A stretch of 64,000 nt of DNA, from assembly GCA_029262815.1 (NCBI GenBank), contig JAJCYS010000004.1, positions 124,001 to 188,000 of the forward strand, written 5' to 3'. This DNA is from Deltaproteobacteria bacterium (lineage in GTDB: Bacteria > Bdellovibrionota > JAJCYS01). Each line of letters starts with the position of its first letter. Position 1 is the stretch's first letter. Position numbers and translations under genes: made by a program. Positions 19,231 through 29,488 of the stretch are shown here, piece after piece. Under the pieces are notes generated by a model. It was not told where the DNA came from, made no database searches, and saw only the letters and a list, made by a program, of their open reading frames with translations.

Positions 19231-21687
19231 CTATTTATATTCTAAGGGATATTGACCCTTTAATAAAACCCTAAAATGCTCCTGCCATTGATTAACTTCT
19301 TCATCGGACAAAGAACGAGCACCATCCTCATATGTCATTCGGAACGTCACACTCACTTGCCCCGACTCATCCACAAACCGATCCACCAATTGATGGCTCA
19401 CACACGATTCAGGCAAAATGCGATCCACCTCAGCCATTAAGGCTCCATAAGACCCTTCATTGATAACTAGACTCACATCCCTCGTAACAGAAGGAAACGT
19501 TGATGGCGCTTGTAAGACCGACAAATCACTCTTAGGGGTCATCAACGGATCTAAAAAAAGCTCAGCCACAAAACACGATAACCGCTTCGCTTTTCGCATC
19601 GTCCCGTGATTGGGATGCACCTGAGCCAAAAACCCAATCGTCATCTCTTCGAGCAGAATCTCATAAGACTGTAACGGATGAAAAAATGGAGACCCTTGTT
19701 CAATCAACTTCAGTGAAATCTGTGATTGAACCCATCCCAGCTCCTCAACAAGGCCTTGAATATGTGCCCCCATCCACAAGGCATCACTATTCTCGATACC
19801 CCCTGAATCCTCCCATACAGGATGTTCAAAATGAGACTCCGTACGATGGTTGGACTTACTAACGAGCATGGCGAGATGGCTTTCCTCTTGATACTGATCG
19901 TTATCTTTTCGGAATACTTTGCCCGTTTCAAAAAGCTTCACAACCGGCATCTGACGATCCCTCAGCCAACAAAATCGCTCAAACACGAGAGGAAACAACA
20001 TCGGCGGCATAAACCGACGCTTTTTGTTCAACGGATTTGAAAGTTCTGCCCACATATTCTCGGATATCCACGGCACGAGCGCGTCACGCCACTCAGACTG
20101 GTCTAAAAACCCCACATGTACATTCTCTTGATAGCCCAAAGAAACCAATCGATCAGCTAACCTAAATTTACGTTTGTGTGTCGAAACACCTCGCCAGTGG
20201 GTTGGTTGGAATATGCGACTTTGAACTGTCTGCTCATCCAAAATCCGATCATACCCATAACTCCGTGCGACCTCTTCGGCCAAGTCAGCAGAATATGCAA
20301 CATCAAACCGATAAGGCGGCACTTGAACACGGATAGCATCACCTTCACCTGCTTCAAGCCCAAACTGTAAGTCAGTTAAGATTTTTTGCATCTCAGAAGA
20401 CTCTGGCCCACGCACGAGATTACCAATAGCCCCATAAGACGTTTCAACAACAGCTGGTTCAGGGTGTGCATGGCGCAAAGCTGTGACATGGGCGGTCTCT
20501 TCAACACCAAAGAGCGATTTCAAATAATAAAAATATCGTGCCAACGCCCGATCGGGTGACGTCGGATCCACCCCACGTGCAAATCTATAAGCAGATTCTG
20601 TTACAATACCTTTTGATGCTTTACGAATAGCAACGGGCTCAAAATGTGCTGCTTCAATCCAAACCTGATGGGTTTGAGCATCTACTTCAGCAGCTTGCAT
20701 GCCTATGACACCACCTACGCACAGTAATTTTTGATCGTCGGCAATGACAATTTCTCCACCCTTTAGTTCTAAAGGCTCACCCATTAAAGTTTGTCCCGTC
20801 TCACCCGCTTTGCCTTCACGGACTGTCAGCGTGCCTGCTATTTTTTGAACATCATACACATGAATGGGTTGGCCACATTCCAACATAACCCAGTTGCCAA
20901 CATCGACAAGCGGGTGAATACTGGAAATCCCATGAGACTGCAGGGCCCACCGCATCCAAAAAGGTGTCTGCCAGTCGGGTGAGCAAGGCGTCTCGAGGAC
21001 CTGCAACAAAAACGTTGGGACCAATTCCTCAGAAATTGAAATAGCCATGTTTTTGAGTGGTTTCTCGAACTTACTATCCTGACACTCAATGGGTGTATGT
21101 AATGAAAGTCCTAATTTGGCTGAGAGTTCACGTGCCACACCCAAGTAAGACAGGCAATCTCCTCGGTTAGGCGTCAGTTCAATTTCGATGATGTCATCCT
21201 TCAATCCTAAAGCCGATCCAATGGGTTGACCTATAACGGAAAGTAAGTCTCCTTGAACATTATCTATTGAAAAATTCCAAATCCCTTTAGCATCCGTACC
21301 GACACCCAACTCAGTTTGGCTGCAAATCATACCAGAACTTGACTCGCCTCTAATTTTTGACGCTTCAATTTTCAACCCATTGGGTAATAATGCTCCAACA
21401 AGTGAAAGCGGTACAAAATCACCGGATTCAAAATTAGTAGCCCCACAGACGATTTGATGCGTCGCATCTCCAGTTGATACCTGACACACTCTCAACCGAT
21501 CAGCATTGGGATGCTGATCAATCGATGAGACTTGAGCCACCACAACCTGTTCTAATCCGTCGAACAACGGTGTCACAGATGCAACAGCCAATCCCAATTG
21601 ATCTAAAATTTCAATCAAGTCTTGTGAAGGAATTTTCGAAAAACTTTCTTCTAAATAGGTGTTTAAGATATTACGTGATAATTTCAT
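19231..21687 (-). CDS. pheT: Phenylalanyl-tRNA synthetase beta subunit
   Basis: VVVAQVSSIDQHPNADRLRVCQVSTG, ELTPNRGDCLSYLGVARE, SFRMTYEDGARSLSDEEV. Overlaps pheS by 4 nt. Confidence 0.97.
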   Translation of the reverse strand: MKLSRNILNTYLEESFSKIPSQDLIEILDQLGLAVASVTPLFDGLEQVVVAQVSSIDQHPNADRLRVCQVSTGDATHQIVCGATNFESGDFVPLSLVGALLPNGLKIEASKIRGESSSGMICSQTELGVGTDAKGIWNFSIDNVQGDLLSVIGQPIGSALGLKDDIIEIELTPNRGDCLSYLGVARELSAKLGLSLHTPIECQDSKFEKPLKNMAISISEELVPTFLLQVLETPCSPDWQTPFWMRWALQSHGISSIHPLVDVGNWVMLECGQPIHVYDVQKIAGTLTVREGKAGETGQTLMGEPLELKGGEIVIADDQKLLCVGGVIGMQAAEVDAQTHQVWIEAAHFEPVAIRKASKGIVTESAYRFARGVDPTSPDRALARYFYYLKSLFGVEETAHVTALRHAHPEPAVVETSYGAIGNLVRGPESSEMQKILTDLQFGLEAGEGDAIRVQVPPYRFDVAYSADLAEEVARSYGYDRILDEQTVQSRIFQPTHWRGVSTHKRKFRLADRLVSLGYQENVHVGFLDQSEWRDALVPWISENMWAELSNPLNKKRRFMPPMLFPLVFERFCWLRDRQMPVVKLFETGKVFRKDNDQYQEESHLAMLVSKSNHRTESHFEHPVWEDSGGIENSDALWMGAHIQGLVEELGWVQSQISLKLIEQGSPFFHPLQSYEILLEEMTIGFLAQVHPNHGTMRKAKRLSCFVAELFLDPLMTPKSDLSVLQAPSTFPSVTRDVSLVINEGSYGALMAEVDRILPESCVSHQLVDRFVDESGQVSVTFRMTYEDGARSLSDEEVNQWQEHFRVLLKGQYPLEYK

Positions 21688-22739
21688 GCATCCTCCCGAA
21701 TATGAGGAAAATGTCGATGCCGTGCTGCTTTTGTCAGCACCCTCGGATCATTATCAAAAAGCATTCGCATATCAGGAATTCGGAATAGCAACATCGTCAG
21801 TCGCTCCACGCCGAGCCCAAAAGCTAAGCCAGAAACCGCAGGGTCTTCAACACCCCCATACTGCAACACCTTTGGATGCACCAGGCCCGACCCCATCACC
21901 TCAAGCCAACCCGTCTGCTTACACACGCGGCACCCACGCCCGTTGCAAAACACACATCCGATATCAACCTCAGCACTCGGCTCTGTAAAAGGGAAAAATG
22001 ACGGCCTAAATCGAACTTGATCCATTTCAAAAATCTCTTGAAGAAAAGCTTTGATCATCGCCTTCAGGTGACCAAAATGAATCCCTTTATCAACCCAAAG
22101 CCCTTCGATTTGATGAAACATCGGGCTATGCGTTGCATCATCATCCGCTCGATACACACGTCCTGGCGCAATCATCTGAATCGGTAACTCAGTGTACTTT
22201 TTCATATAGTGAATTTGAACAGGTGACGTATGGGTACGTAGCAGCCAAGGTTTTTGGATATAGAAGGTATCGTGATCATCACGTGCGGGATGATGCTCTG
22301 GAATATTCAGATAAGTGAAATTGAAATCCTCGTGCTCGAGTTCAGGCCCTTCACCCACATCAAATCCCATTTGCGCCAACAGCTCAATGAGATATTCCAT
22401 CGTTTGAGTGATCGGATGACGTCCCCCATACGCAGCCTTAGGTAGAGGCAGTGTCATATCGACCATATTCTTTCGGCTTTTTTCTAAAAAGATCTTTTCT
22501 TCGAATGCTATGAGCGCCTCGCTCAATCCGGTTTGCGCTTTATGACGTAAGTCATTTAGTTTTGATCCGATTTCTTTTTTTTCTTCAGGGCTCAGCCGAC
22601 CCAACTGTTTATACAGTTGGGGAATCAACCCGGTCTTCCCTAAGTACTTAGATTTAATGCCCTCTAAATCCTGAACAGAGGAAATACTTTTAAGATCGGT
22701 ATCAAAACTTGTTTGTATAGTGCCTATCTCTTGTAACAT
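21684..22739 (-). CDS. pheS: Phenylalanyl-tRNA synthetase alpha subunit
   Basis: HPITQTMEYLIELLAQMGFDVGEGPELE, HPARDDHDTFYI, LGLGVERLTMLLFRIPDMR. Confidence 0.97.
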   Translation of the reverse strand: MLQEIGTIQTSFDTDLKSISSVQDLEGIKSKYLGKTGLIPQLYKQLGRLSPEEKKEIGSKLNDLRHKAQTGLSEALIAFEEKIFLEKSRKNMVDMTLPLPKAAYGGRHPITQTMEYLIELLAQMGFDVGEGPELEHEDFNFTYLNIPEHHPARDDHDTFYIQKPWLLRTHTSPVQIHYMKKYTELPIQMIAPGRVYRADDDATHSPMFHQIEGLWVDKGIHFGHLKAMIKAFLQEIFEMDQVRFRPSFFPFTEPSAEVDIGCVFCNGRGCRVCKQTGWLEVMGSGLVHPKVLQYGGVEDPAVSGLAFGLGVERLTMLLFRIPDMRMLFDNDPRVLTKAARHRHFPHIREDA

Positions 22740-22793
22740 ACAAAAAATCCTAACATTTTAAAAACCTAGGGGCTAGTCCAGAGCTTTCACAAA

Positions 22794-22830
22794 CAAAAAA
22801 ACGCTAGGACTGTAAACTGCCCTAGCGTTT
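22794..22830 (-). terminator. Rho-independent terminator after rplT
   Basis: On the minus strand AAACGCTAGG-GCAGTTTACAGT-CCTAGCGTTTTTTT: perfect 10-bp stem plus U-run. Confidence 0.9.
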
Positions 22831-22857
22831 GATTAACTCTTTTAAATTTATTGAACC

Positions 22858-23205
22858 TTATTTTGTAACTTGAGTCACTAGATCCTTAAAGGCTTCTTTA
22901 TTATGGATGGTCATTTCTGAAAGCGCCTTACGATTCAACAAAACGCCAGCCTTTTTCAAAGCGTTCATGAACTTGGAATAAGATACACCGAATGTGCGAA
23001 CAGCAGCAGAAATCCGTATAATCCACAATTGCCTGAAGTCACGTTTCTTGAGCTTACGGCCAATATAGGCATCTTGCTTAGCATGCATCACAGCATCATG
23101 AGCAGCTCGAATAGTAGACTTTCGACGTCCGTAATACCCTTTTGCTTGCTTGATAACTTTTTTGCGCCGATTTCGAGACGCTACTTTATTTACTGACCGT
23201 GCCAT
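22858..23205 (-). CDS. rplT: 50S ribosomal protein L20
   Basis: MARSVNKVASRNRRKKVIKQAKGYYGRRKSTIRAAHDAVMHA. The ORF extends upstream to 23241, but MARSV is the expected start. Confidence 0.97.
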   Translation of the reverse strand: MARSVNKVASRNRRKKVIKQAKGYYGRRKSTIRAAHDAVMHAKQDAYIGRKLKKRDFRQLWIIRISAAVRTFGVSYSKFMNALKKAGVLLNRKALSEMTIHNKEAFKDLVTQVTK

Positions 23206-23207
23206 AC

Positions 23208-23408
23208 CTACTTCCCTATTCCTAACATGCGTCGGATACAACCTGTATCAACACCTTCAGCTACTTTAAGCTGACTGATTCGACGCTTTCGCTTAGAGTT
23301 TTTGGTGGTCAAGATATGACGTCCAAACGCTCTTTTAAATTTTACTTTCCCTGAACCGGTTAATTTAAAACGCTTCTTAACCGCACTTTTAGTTTTTCGC
23401 TTTGGCAT
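23208..23408 (-). CDS. rpmI: 50S ribosomal protein L35
   Basis: [52 protein letters not shown] before ATG 23408. Confidence 0.96.
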   Translation of the reverse strand: MPKRKTKSAVKKRFKLTGSGKVKFKRAFGRHILTTKNSKRKRRISQLKVAEGVDTGCIRRMLGIGK

Positions 23409-23982
23409 CCCTAGCTCCTTGATTCTCTGTAGATTCCTTAGGATTAACAAGGCCTACAGGCGAAACAGTCATCATTAAGCGGTTACCCTCTAACCTAGCA
23501 GAAGTATCCACTTTTGCAGCTTCCCCCAATAGTCCCATAACCTTGTCCAATAATTCAAACCCTTTTTTCGTAAAAGCCATTTCTCGCCCTCTAAAAAAGA
23601 CCGTGAGCTTCACACGGTTCCCTTCTTCCAAAAAGCGTAAAACGTGTTTTACCTTAAATGTAATATCGTGAATATCAGTTTTTGGGCGAAATTTCATCTC
23701 TTTTAAGGCAATATGGGTCTGTTTTTTTCGAGCTAGTGCCTCTTTTTTCTTCTCTTGGTACTTAAATTTCCCATAATCTAAAATCTTAGCGACAGGCGGC
23801 TTTGCATTAGGGGCCACCTCAATCAAGTCGAGCCCTTTCTGTCTAGCAAGCTCTAATGCCTCTCTTGGCGCCATTAAGCCCAATTGCTCACCTTCATCAT
23901 CAATGACTCTAATTTTGTCCACACGAATTTCAGCATTCATACGGTGTTTACGTTTTGGCATTTTAGCAGAAAATCTTCGAAT
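23389..23982 (-). CDS. infC: Translation initiation factor IF-3, probable ATT start codon
   Basis: [23 protein letters not shown]...[22 protein letters not shown]...[10 protein letters not shown]...GREMAF. GGAGG lies 8 nt upstream of ATT 23982-23980. Confidence 0.93.
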   Translation of the reverse strand: MRRFSAKMPKRKHRMNAEIRVDKIRVIDDEGEQLGLMAPREALELARQKGLDLIEVAPNAKPPVAKILDYGKFKYQEKKKEALARKKQTHIALKEMKFRPKTDIHDITFKVKHVLRFLEEGNRVKLTVFFRGREMAFTKKGFELLDKVMGLLGEAAKVDTSARLEGNRLMMTVSPVGLVNPKESTENQGARDAKAKN

Positions 23983-23986
23983 AGCC

Positions 23987-25747
23987 TCACCCTCCACAAA
24001 AATGATCTATTACTGACCATTGATTAATTTTAATAAATTCACTTAAATGTACATCAGATTGCTGGTTCCCATTGTAATCCCGTATACTTACTGTATCTGA
24101 AGCAATCTCGTTTTTGCCCACGATAATCAAATACGGTACTTTATGAACCTGATTCTCACGAATTTTATAGCCAATCTTCTCATTTCTAAAGTCACACTCA
24201 AACCGTATACCCTTGGCTTTCAAAGCGGGGACGATGGTTTCTTGTGCATATTCAATACATTCGTCCGTAATTGGGACTACTTTCACTTGAGTCGGCGCCA
24301 GCCAAGCTGGAAATTTGCCAGCGTAGTTCTCGATACAAATACCGATAAAACGCTCCAGACTGCCCATAATAGCCCTATGGATTAATATGACAGGCTCAGC
24401 GTGGCCTTCTTCATTGATTGCCGTACAGTTAAACCGCTCGGGCAGAAAAAAGTCAAGTTGAATAGTACCACATTGCCAGGTACGCCCAATGGCATCTTTG
24501 ACATTAAAGTCAATTTTAGGCCCATAAAAAGCACCATCGCCTTCACCAACCTCATACGTTGCCCCAGCATCATCCAGCACTTTTTGAAGCGCTTGCTCAG
24601 CCTCACGCCATTTGGCAGGCTCACCAATATGCTTTTCAGGACAAGTCCCAAGCGAAAATGCTGGCTCTGAAAAATCAAAGGCCTTGTATAGGCGTTTTAC
24701 AAAATCGATTAACACTTTTACTTCTTGCTCAATTTGCCCCATCCGGCAAAAGACATGGGCATCATCTTGCATAAACCCACGCACTCTCAACAGACCGTGT
24801 AACACGCCGCTGGGCTCATACCGAAATACACGACCAAACTCACTCACCCTTAAGGGTAGTTCTCGATAACTTCTTCGTTTGGTTTTATAAAATATAGCTG
24901 CCCCAGGACAGTTCATCGGCTTTAAACCGTATTGAACATGTGACTCCTCAGGCAAATCGCAGAAAAACATATTTTCGCGAAATTTTTCATAGTGACCACT
25001 TTTTTTCCAAAGCGCGTCACTCAAAATTTGCGGGGTTTCAATCTCTTGATACTCACCTTCTGTCAGTTGATGTCTCAAGAGATCAATGAGTAAGTTTCTA
25101 AGGATGAGGCCTTTTGGATGCCATAGGATCTGTCCAGGACTCTCAGAGTGAATCGAAAAAAGATCTAAAGAAGGCCCCAACACACGGTGGTCCCGTTTTT
25201 TGGCTTCTTCTTTTTGGTTGAGATGTGTCTGGAGTTCTTCTTTTGTAAAAAATGCAGTCCCATACACACGGCATAAGCTGTCCCCAGTCTTTGCATCCCC
25301 TCGCCAGTACGCAGCAGAAATATCAGTCAATTTAAAAACAGGTTTCTTGTGCCCAGTCGATGGCGCATGGGGCCCGCGGCATAAGTCAATAAATTCCTCT
25401 TGCTCATAGAGGGTCAGCAGTTCATCTTCGGGCAGATCATTGATAATGCGAACCTTATAGTCCTCACCCAGCTGTGTAAAAAAATCAATAGCCTCTTGCC
25501 GTCCTATTTCTTTGCGTACGATAGGATAATTGGCTTTGACAATTCTTTTCATTTCTTTTTCGATGGGCGGCAAGTCATCAGGGGTGAAGGGTTTTTCTAA
25601 TTTAAAGTCATAATAAAACCCATCATTCGTCACAGGACCAATCGTCACTTGAACGGTATCGCCATGCAATCGTTTAACGGCTTGAGCTAAGACATGGGCC
25701 ATTGAATGTCGGAGTTTATATAACTCTGAGAAAGTTTCAGAACACAT
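23987..25747 (-). CDS. thrS: Threonyl-tRNA synthetase lacking an N-terminal TGS domain
   Basis: Starts directly at the editing domain (RHSMAHVLAQAVKRLHG). MNCPGAA, DDAHVFC and LIHRAIMGSLERFIGI motifs. Confidence 0.95.
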   Translation of the reverse strand: MCSETFSELYKLRHSMAHVLAQAVKRLHGDTVQVTIGPVTNDGFYYDFKLEKPFTPDDLPPIEKEMKRIVKANYPIVRKEIGRQEAIDFFTQLGEDYKVRIINDLPEDELLTLYEQEEFIDLCRGPHAPSTGHKKPVFKLTDISAAYWRGDAKTGDSLCRVYGTAFFTKEELQTHLNQKEEAKKRDHRVLGPSLDLFSIHSESPGQILWHPKGLILRNLLIDLLRHQLTEGEYQEIETPQILSDALWKKSGHYEKFRENMFFCDLPEESHVQYGLKPMNCPGAAIFYKTKRRSYRELPLRVSEFGRVFRYEPSGVLHGLLRVRGFMQDDAHVFCRMGQIEQEVKVLIDFVKRLYKAFDFSEPAFSLGTCPEKHIGEPAKWREAEQALQKVLDDAGATYEVGEGDGAFYGPKIDFNVKDAIGRTWQCGTIQLDFFLPERFNCTAINEEGHAEPVILIHRAIMGSLERFIGICIENYAGKFPAWLAPTQVKVVPITDECIEYAQETIVPALKAKGIRFECDFRNEKIGYKIRENQVHKVPYLIIVGKNEIASDTVSIRDYNGNQQSDVHLSEFIKINQWSVIDHFCGG

Positions 25748-25752
25748 AGAGA

Positions 25753-28700
25753 CTAACGGGTCGCTGCAAGTTGCTTAGATAAAGCAACCCACTTTGCCAT
25801 ACGTTGATTTAAAAAACATTCAACAGGCTGAAGATCACAACTTTTGAACCACTTCGGTAACTGTTCCATACTGTCGACCGATGATATCACTTTTTTAACA
25901 AATGTCGAAAGAAACTTTCCGAGGGTCAGATACCCATCAAAGTAGCTTTGCTCTTTGATCTCTCTTCGTTTTTCAACGGACATACTTGTCGTGTCGGAAT
26001 GCAGTAGCGGTTGCAGTAGTAGCGCAAGTCCCCACTTCAATGTTGGCGTCATAGATTCTTTATCAGATTCCCATATCTTGCGAAGCAGACGAAGGATGCC
26101 TAACCCTTCAAGGTCGAATACTTCACCGCGCATATATCCCTTTTTGGACCTGAGCTTCCACACACCTTTTCTCAAATTTTCCATGAACTCGTAGGTCCCA
26201 TTCTCTTTGAGCTGCAACTTATTCAAAAATGCTGTAAGAATACGCTCAGGCCGTAAACCATAAATGTCATTATAATTTATACCTACGGCCGAAGCTACAA
26301 CGGCTCCGTCCAACACATAAGCCCATTGTTTTTCGTCTAACAAATCGAGCCGGTTGAGTCCATGCACCATAGGTACAAAAAAACTGTTCCAATGAAAATG
26401 CGTTATTAAACGATCCAAATCATCAAAATTTTTCTGATCTTTATAGGTCTCAAGATACTGTCCCATATGGTAAATCACATCTGAAAGACCGTTCGTTTCA
26501 TTCAAGTAATGAATCTTAGGCCGCATCCAACGGAAGAACCCAGTCTCTACAAAATCTGTCAACAACCGTAAGCGTTTAAATTTAGTATATTCTTTCGTAT
26601 CAAATAGACTGATTTTTTCGACCACAGGCCTAGCTAAATCAAGCACGCTGTGCCCGTTTAAATCCGAATCAGGTACGGTTAATAATTCTACTGATGCACT
26701 ATTTTCAAGAAGTTGTGCCATCAGTAATTTAGTGCCTTTTACAGAAATCACATTGAATGGGCTTAGTATGAGAGAACCAGCAGTATCTAAGTCAGATAGT
26801 AATGATTTTACCCAGGATTTAGACCACAACGCATAGTTTTGCCAAATATGATCCATCACTTTGGTACTCGAATATTCGACAAACCCTAAATTGATCTTAA
26901 AACTAATATCCTTACCCTGATAATTAAACGGATAACTTCCTAACAAGACAATAGACTCAAGCATCTCAATTGATGACATCTCTGATTGACCTACCAGCAC
27001 TGCGTTATTTCGGTCTAAATGCGTGTACAAGGATGTTTTTTCATTATAATAGTTCTCATCGAGGCTTTTTAGATATTTACTTAAAAAATGGTCATGCGCA
27101 ACTTTTTTCACAGCACGTTTATTAACAAATGTTCCAAGATACGCAGCCGATTTCTGAGCCCATTCTTTGTTTTCTATTTTATCACCTGCTAGTAACTTTA
27201 AAGATTTTCGCAGCCCTAAGATAACGTCATCGACTAACAAATGATGCCTGTCGTACCTTGAACTGCTCTCCAACTTTTGCATCACGCGACCCAATGGAGC
27301 GCCCCAGTCCGGGAAATTATGCCTACTAATCAATTTATTGTCATTCAATTCTTGCTGAAATTTTAATCCAAGCTTGGGTCTCGTGACTTCTGCCATGGAA
27401 TGTTTTGGATCACCTACCTCGTTCGCATAGTCAATGACCTGACTGCCTAATGAAGCCAAATAGAATAATGCCTCATCACTTTTAAATGATTTTTTGTTTG
27501 GTTCTTCACTCATGAATAATAAATAAGTGAATGCTTCTGTAATCAATGGGATGGTTTTTAGATAAGTCTCACGCTGCGCCTTTATCGTTTCATATAGAAA
27601 CTTTTTTTTATTTTTAATCCCATCCCATTTCTTATTTTTCTTAAATAATTTTCGAATGGTTAATTTATAATCGACATATGACTCGATGTTTTTAACATAA
27701 GGCCCAAGAGGCTCCATTTTCAATAGAGCTAGCATTGATTTTCGATCAGCTTCAAGTAAGTGCCCACCAGCTACATTCGTCAAAATACTAGGATATACAA
27801 CAGGCTTTGTTGGCACGGGCGTCAACTTAAAGTCGTGTGTGATAGCCAGGTCCTGGGTTTTGTCTTCGGCAATTAGCTGTGCCATCATTTCAAGCGGCTG
27901 CTCAAGTTCTTTAAAAGATGGTTTCACCAGTGCTGCTAGTGCGCTATCAAAAATCTGCCAAGCTAACTTCTTGTACCCAGAGGCTTTTTGAACAGCCTTC
28001 AAAAAGGCTAGGGTCTCTTGTTTTGCCGCACCTAATCGAGCAAGATACTTATCCAAAAGAGGCCAAGGTATTCCTGTTGTTATAGAATTGTCTGGCATTA
28101 GAATTTCCGGAGCCAATACAGGAGGCATCGAAGACAAAGTGCTGAGCAACCGAGCAAAAATCTTTTTTTGATCAAGCCAACTTAAGACAGTGTCACTGAC
28201 TAATGACCATAGTCCTAAATTTTGTATGACATGTTTTAATTTCCCGTATTTCCATTCATAACTCAGTGTTGTAAGCACATCTTGATCATTTGCTACTTTG
28301 ATCAATGGTGGTATGTACTTTGCATGATCCTTCATAAGTATGCGGGTTGCACTTAACAGAGGTGTTACCACCTTCTGCTCCTCTAAATTCAATAGTTCTT
28401 GTAGCAGGGACCTCATAGGTGAAAATGTTTGAGGTAGCAGCGGCTCAGCCAAGACATACGCTGGTGGCATCAATCGGAGCAGTAAAACTTCAACTTCAGG
28501 TAGAGTCCACTTTTCATTAAATAAAAGACCTTGCGCAACGGTCACCAGCTTATCAAAGTCAAGGCCCTCTTTTTTCCCATGGTTTGCCTGGATAATCTGG
28601 TTGGCTTCTTTTAAAACTAAAGGACCCTTGGCATTCGGATATCCAGAAAGCAATGCTTGAAGTACCGGATAGCCCTGCTTCTGATCTCTTAATAATTTGA

Positions 28701-29394
28701 TAGCCGTTTTGCCGTTTTGCTCCACCCAGGATCGAACATTTGTTTTTTTTAAACTCGTGAGTGCAAAGTCACCCAATTGATAGACTTTCTTTTGCCATTC
28801 AGTTTTTATTTCTTTTGTCTGGGATGTATCAGACGTGTCATTTTTTTTCGATTGAATCGTTTGAATAAAAACCAAGGTATTTCTGATATGAGACAAAATG
28901 AGTCGTCGTTTGACTGGGCTCTTAAAACTTTCAATCAGCGTATCGATTTCGCCTTCAAATTCATTGAATATATTTTGCAACCAAGTGATAAACCACTTCA
29001 GATGCGCTTGAGTCACATTTTTTCTGACACCAAGCGTGCCAGAACTTAACTTCTCCCAATGACTTTGAGAGTACGTCACAACTTGTTTAAACAACTGACT
29101 GTCTTCAAACAGAATGGTCAACGGGAAAAGTAAGTCATCGGCCTCTTTAGAATCAAGTTCAGCCCGTAAAGTTGTTAAATTTTCAGAAAAGGAAGCAAGC
29201 TCAGGAGATGAAGTTTGCTTGCACAGCATCTGCAACATCAAATCGATAATTGGCTTCTTCTTTAAATCAATCTCTGTACTTTCAGTAGTTGCAATAACTT
29301 CTTTGGGATTGACGATCGTTTGGCCTTGGCACCCAAATAAGGAGAAAGCCAACAACAAGCTAACAACCCTTCTTACTTTTGCGCCAACGAACAT
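25753..29394 (-). CDS. Very large lipoprotein of unknown function (1213 aa)
   Basis: Long ORF with lipobox LLLAFSLFGCQGQ. Mostly helical composition. Confidence 0.75.
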   Translation of the reverse strand: MFVGAKVRRVVSLLLAFSLFGCQGQTIVNPKEVIATTESTEIDLKKKPIIDLMLQMLCKQTSSPELASFSENLTTLRAELDSKEADDLLFPLTILFEDSQLFKQVVTYSQSHWEKLSSGTLGVRKNVTQAHLKWFITWLQNIFNEFEGEIDTLIESFKSPVKRRLILSHIRNTLVFIQTIQSKKNDTSDTSQTKEIKTEWQKKVYQLGDFALTSLKKTNVRSWVEQNGKTAIKLLRDQKQGYPVLQALLSGYPNAKGPLVLKEANQIIQANHGKKEGLDFDKLVTVAQGLLFNEKWTLPEVEVLLLRLMPPAYVLAEPLLPQTFSPMRSLLQELLNLEEQKVVTPLLSATRILMKDHAKYIPPLIKVANDQDVLTTLSYEWKYGKLKHVIQNLGLWSLVSDTVLSWLDQKKIFARLLSTLSSMPPVLAPEILMPDNSITTGIPWPLLDKYLARLGAAKQETLAFLKAVQKASGYKKLAWQIFDSALAALVKPSFKELEQPLEMMAQLIAEDKTQDLAITHDFKLTPVPTKPVVYPSILTNVAGGHLLEADRKSMLALLKMEPLGPYVKNIESYVDYKLTIRKLFKKNKKWDGIKNKKKFLYETIKAQRETYLKTIPLITEAFTYLLFMSEEPNKKSFKSDEALFYLASLGSQVIDYANEVGDPKHSMAEVTRPKLGLKFQQELNDNKLISRHNFPDWGAPLGRVMQKLESSSRYDRHHLLVDDVILGLRKSLKLLAGDKIENKEWAQKSAAYLGTFVNKRAVKKVAHDHFLSKYLKSLDENYYNEKTSLYTHLDRNNAVLVGQSEMSSIEMLESIVLLGSYPFNYQGKDISFKINLGFVEYSSTKVMDHIWQNYALWSKSWVKSLLSDLDTAGSLILSPFNVISVKGTKLLMAQLLENSASVELLTVPDSDLNGHSVLDLARPVVEKISLFDTKEYTKFKRLRLLTDFVETGFFRWMRPKIHYLNETNGLSDVIYHMGQYLETYKDQKNFDDLDRLITHFHWNSFFVPMVHGLNRLDLLDEKQWAYVLDGAVVASAVGINYNDIYGLRPERILTAFLNKLQLKENGTYEFMENLRKGVWKLRSKKGYMRGEVFDLEGLGILRLLRKIWESDKESMTPTLKWGLALLLQPLLHSDTTSMSVEKRREIKEQSYFDGYLTLGKFLSTFVKKVISSVDSMEQLPKWFKSCDLQPVECFLNQRMAKWVALSKQLAATR

Positions 29395-29488
29395 CCGTTA
29401 TCTCCGCGAGGATTATAGTGTATCTTTCCTTAAATTACTAGGAGCTGGCACTATTTTAACATTAACCCTATCTGCCTATAATACGGTT

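Noticed and set aside
20157-21089. Several 60-80 aa ORFs on both strands within pheT
   Set aside because: Shadow ORFs of a conserved gene with no independent support.
22740-22800. pheST leader-peptide attenuator between rplT and pheS
   Set aside because: The hairpin here is explained as the rplT terminator; no Phe-rich leader ORF seen.
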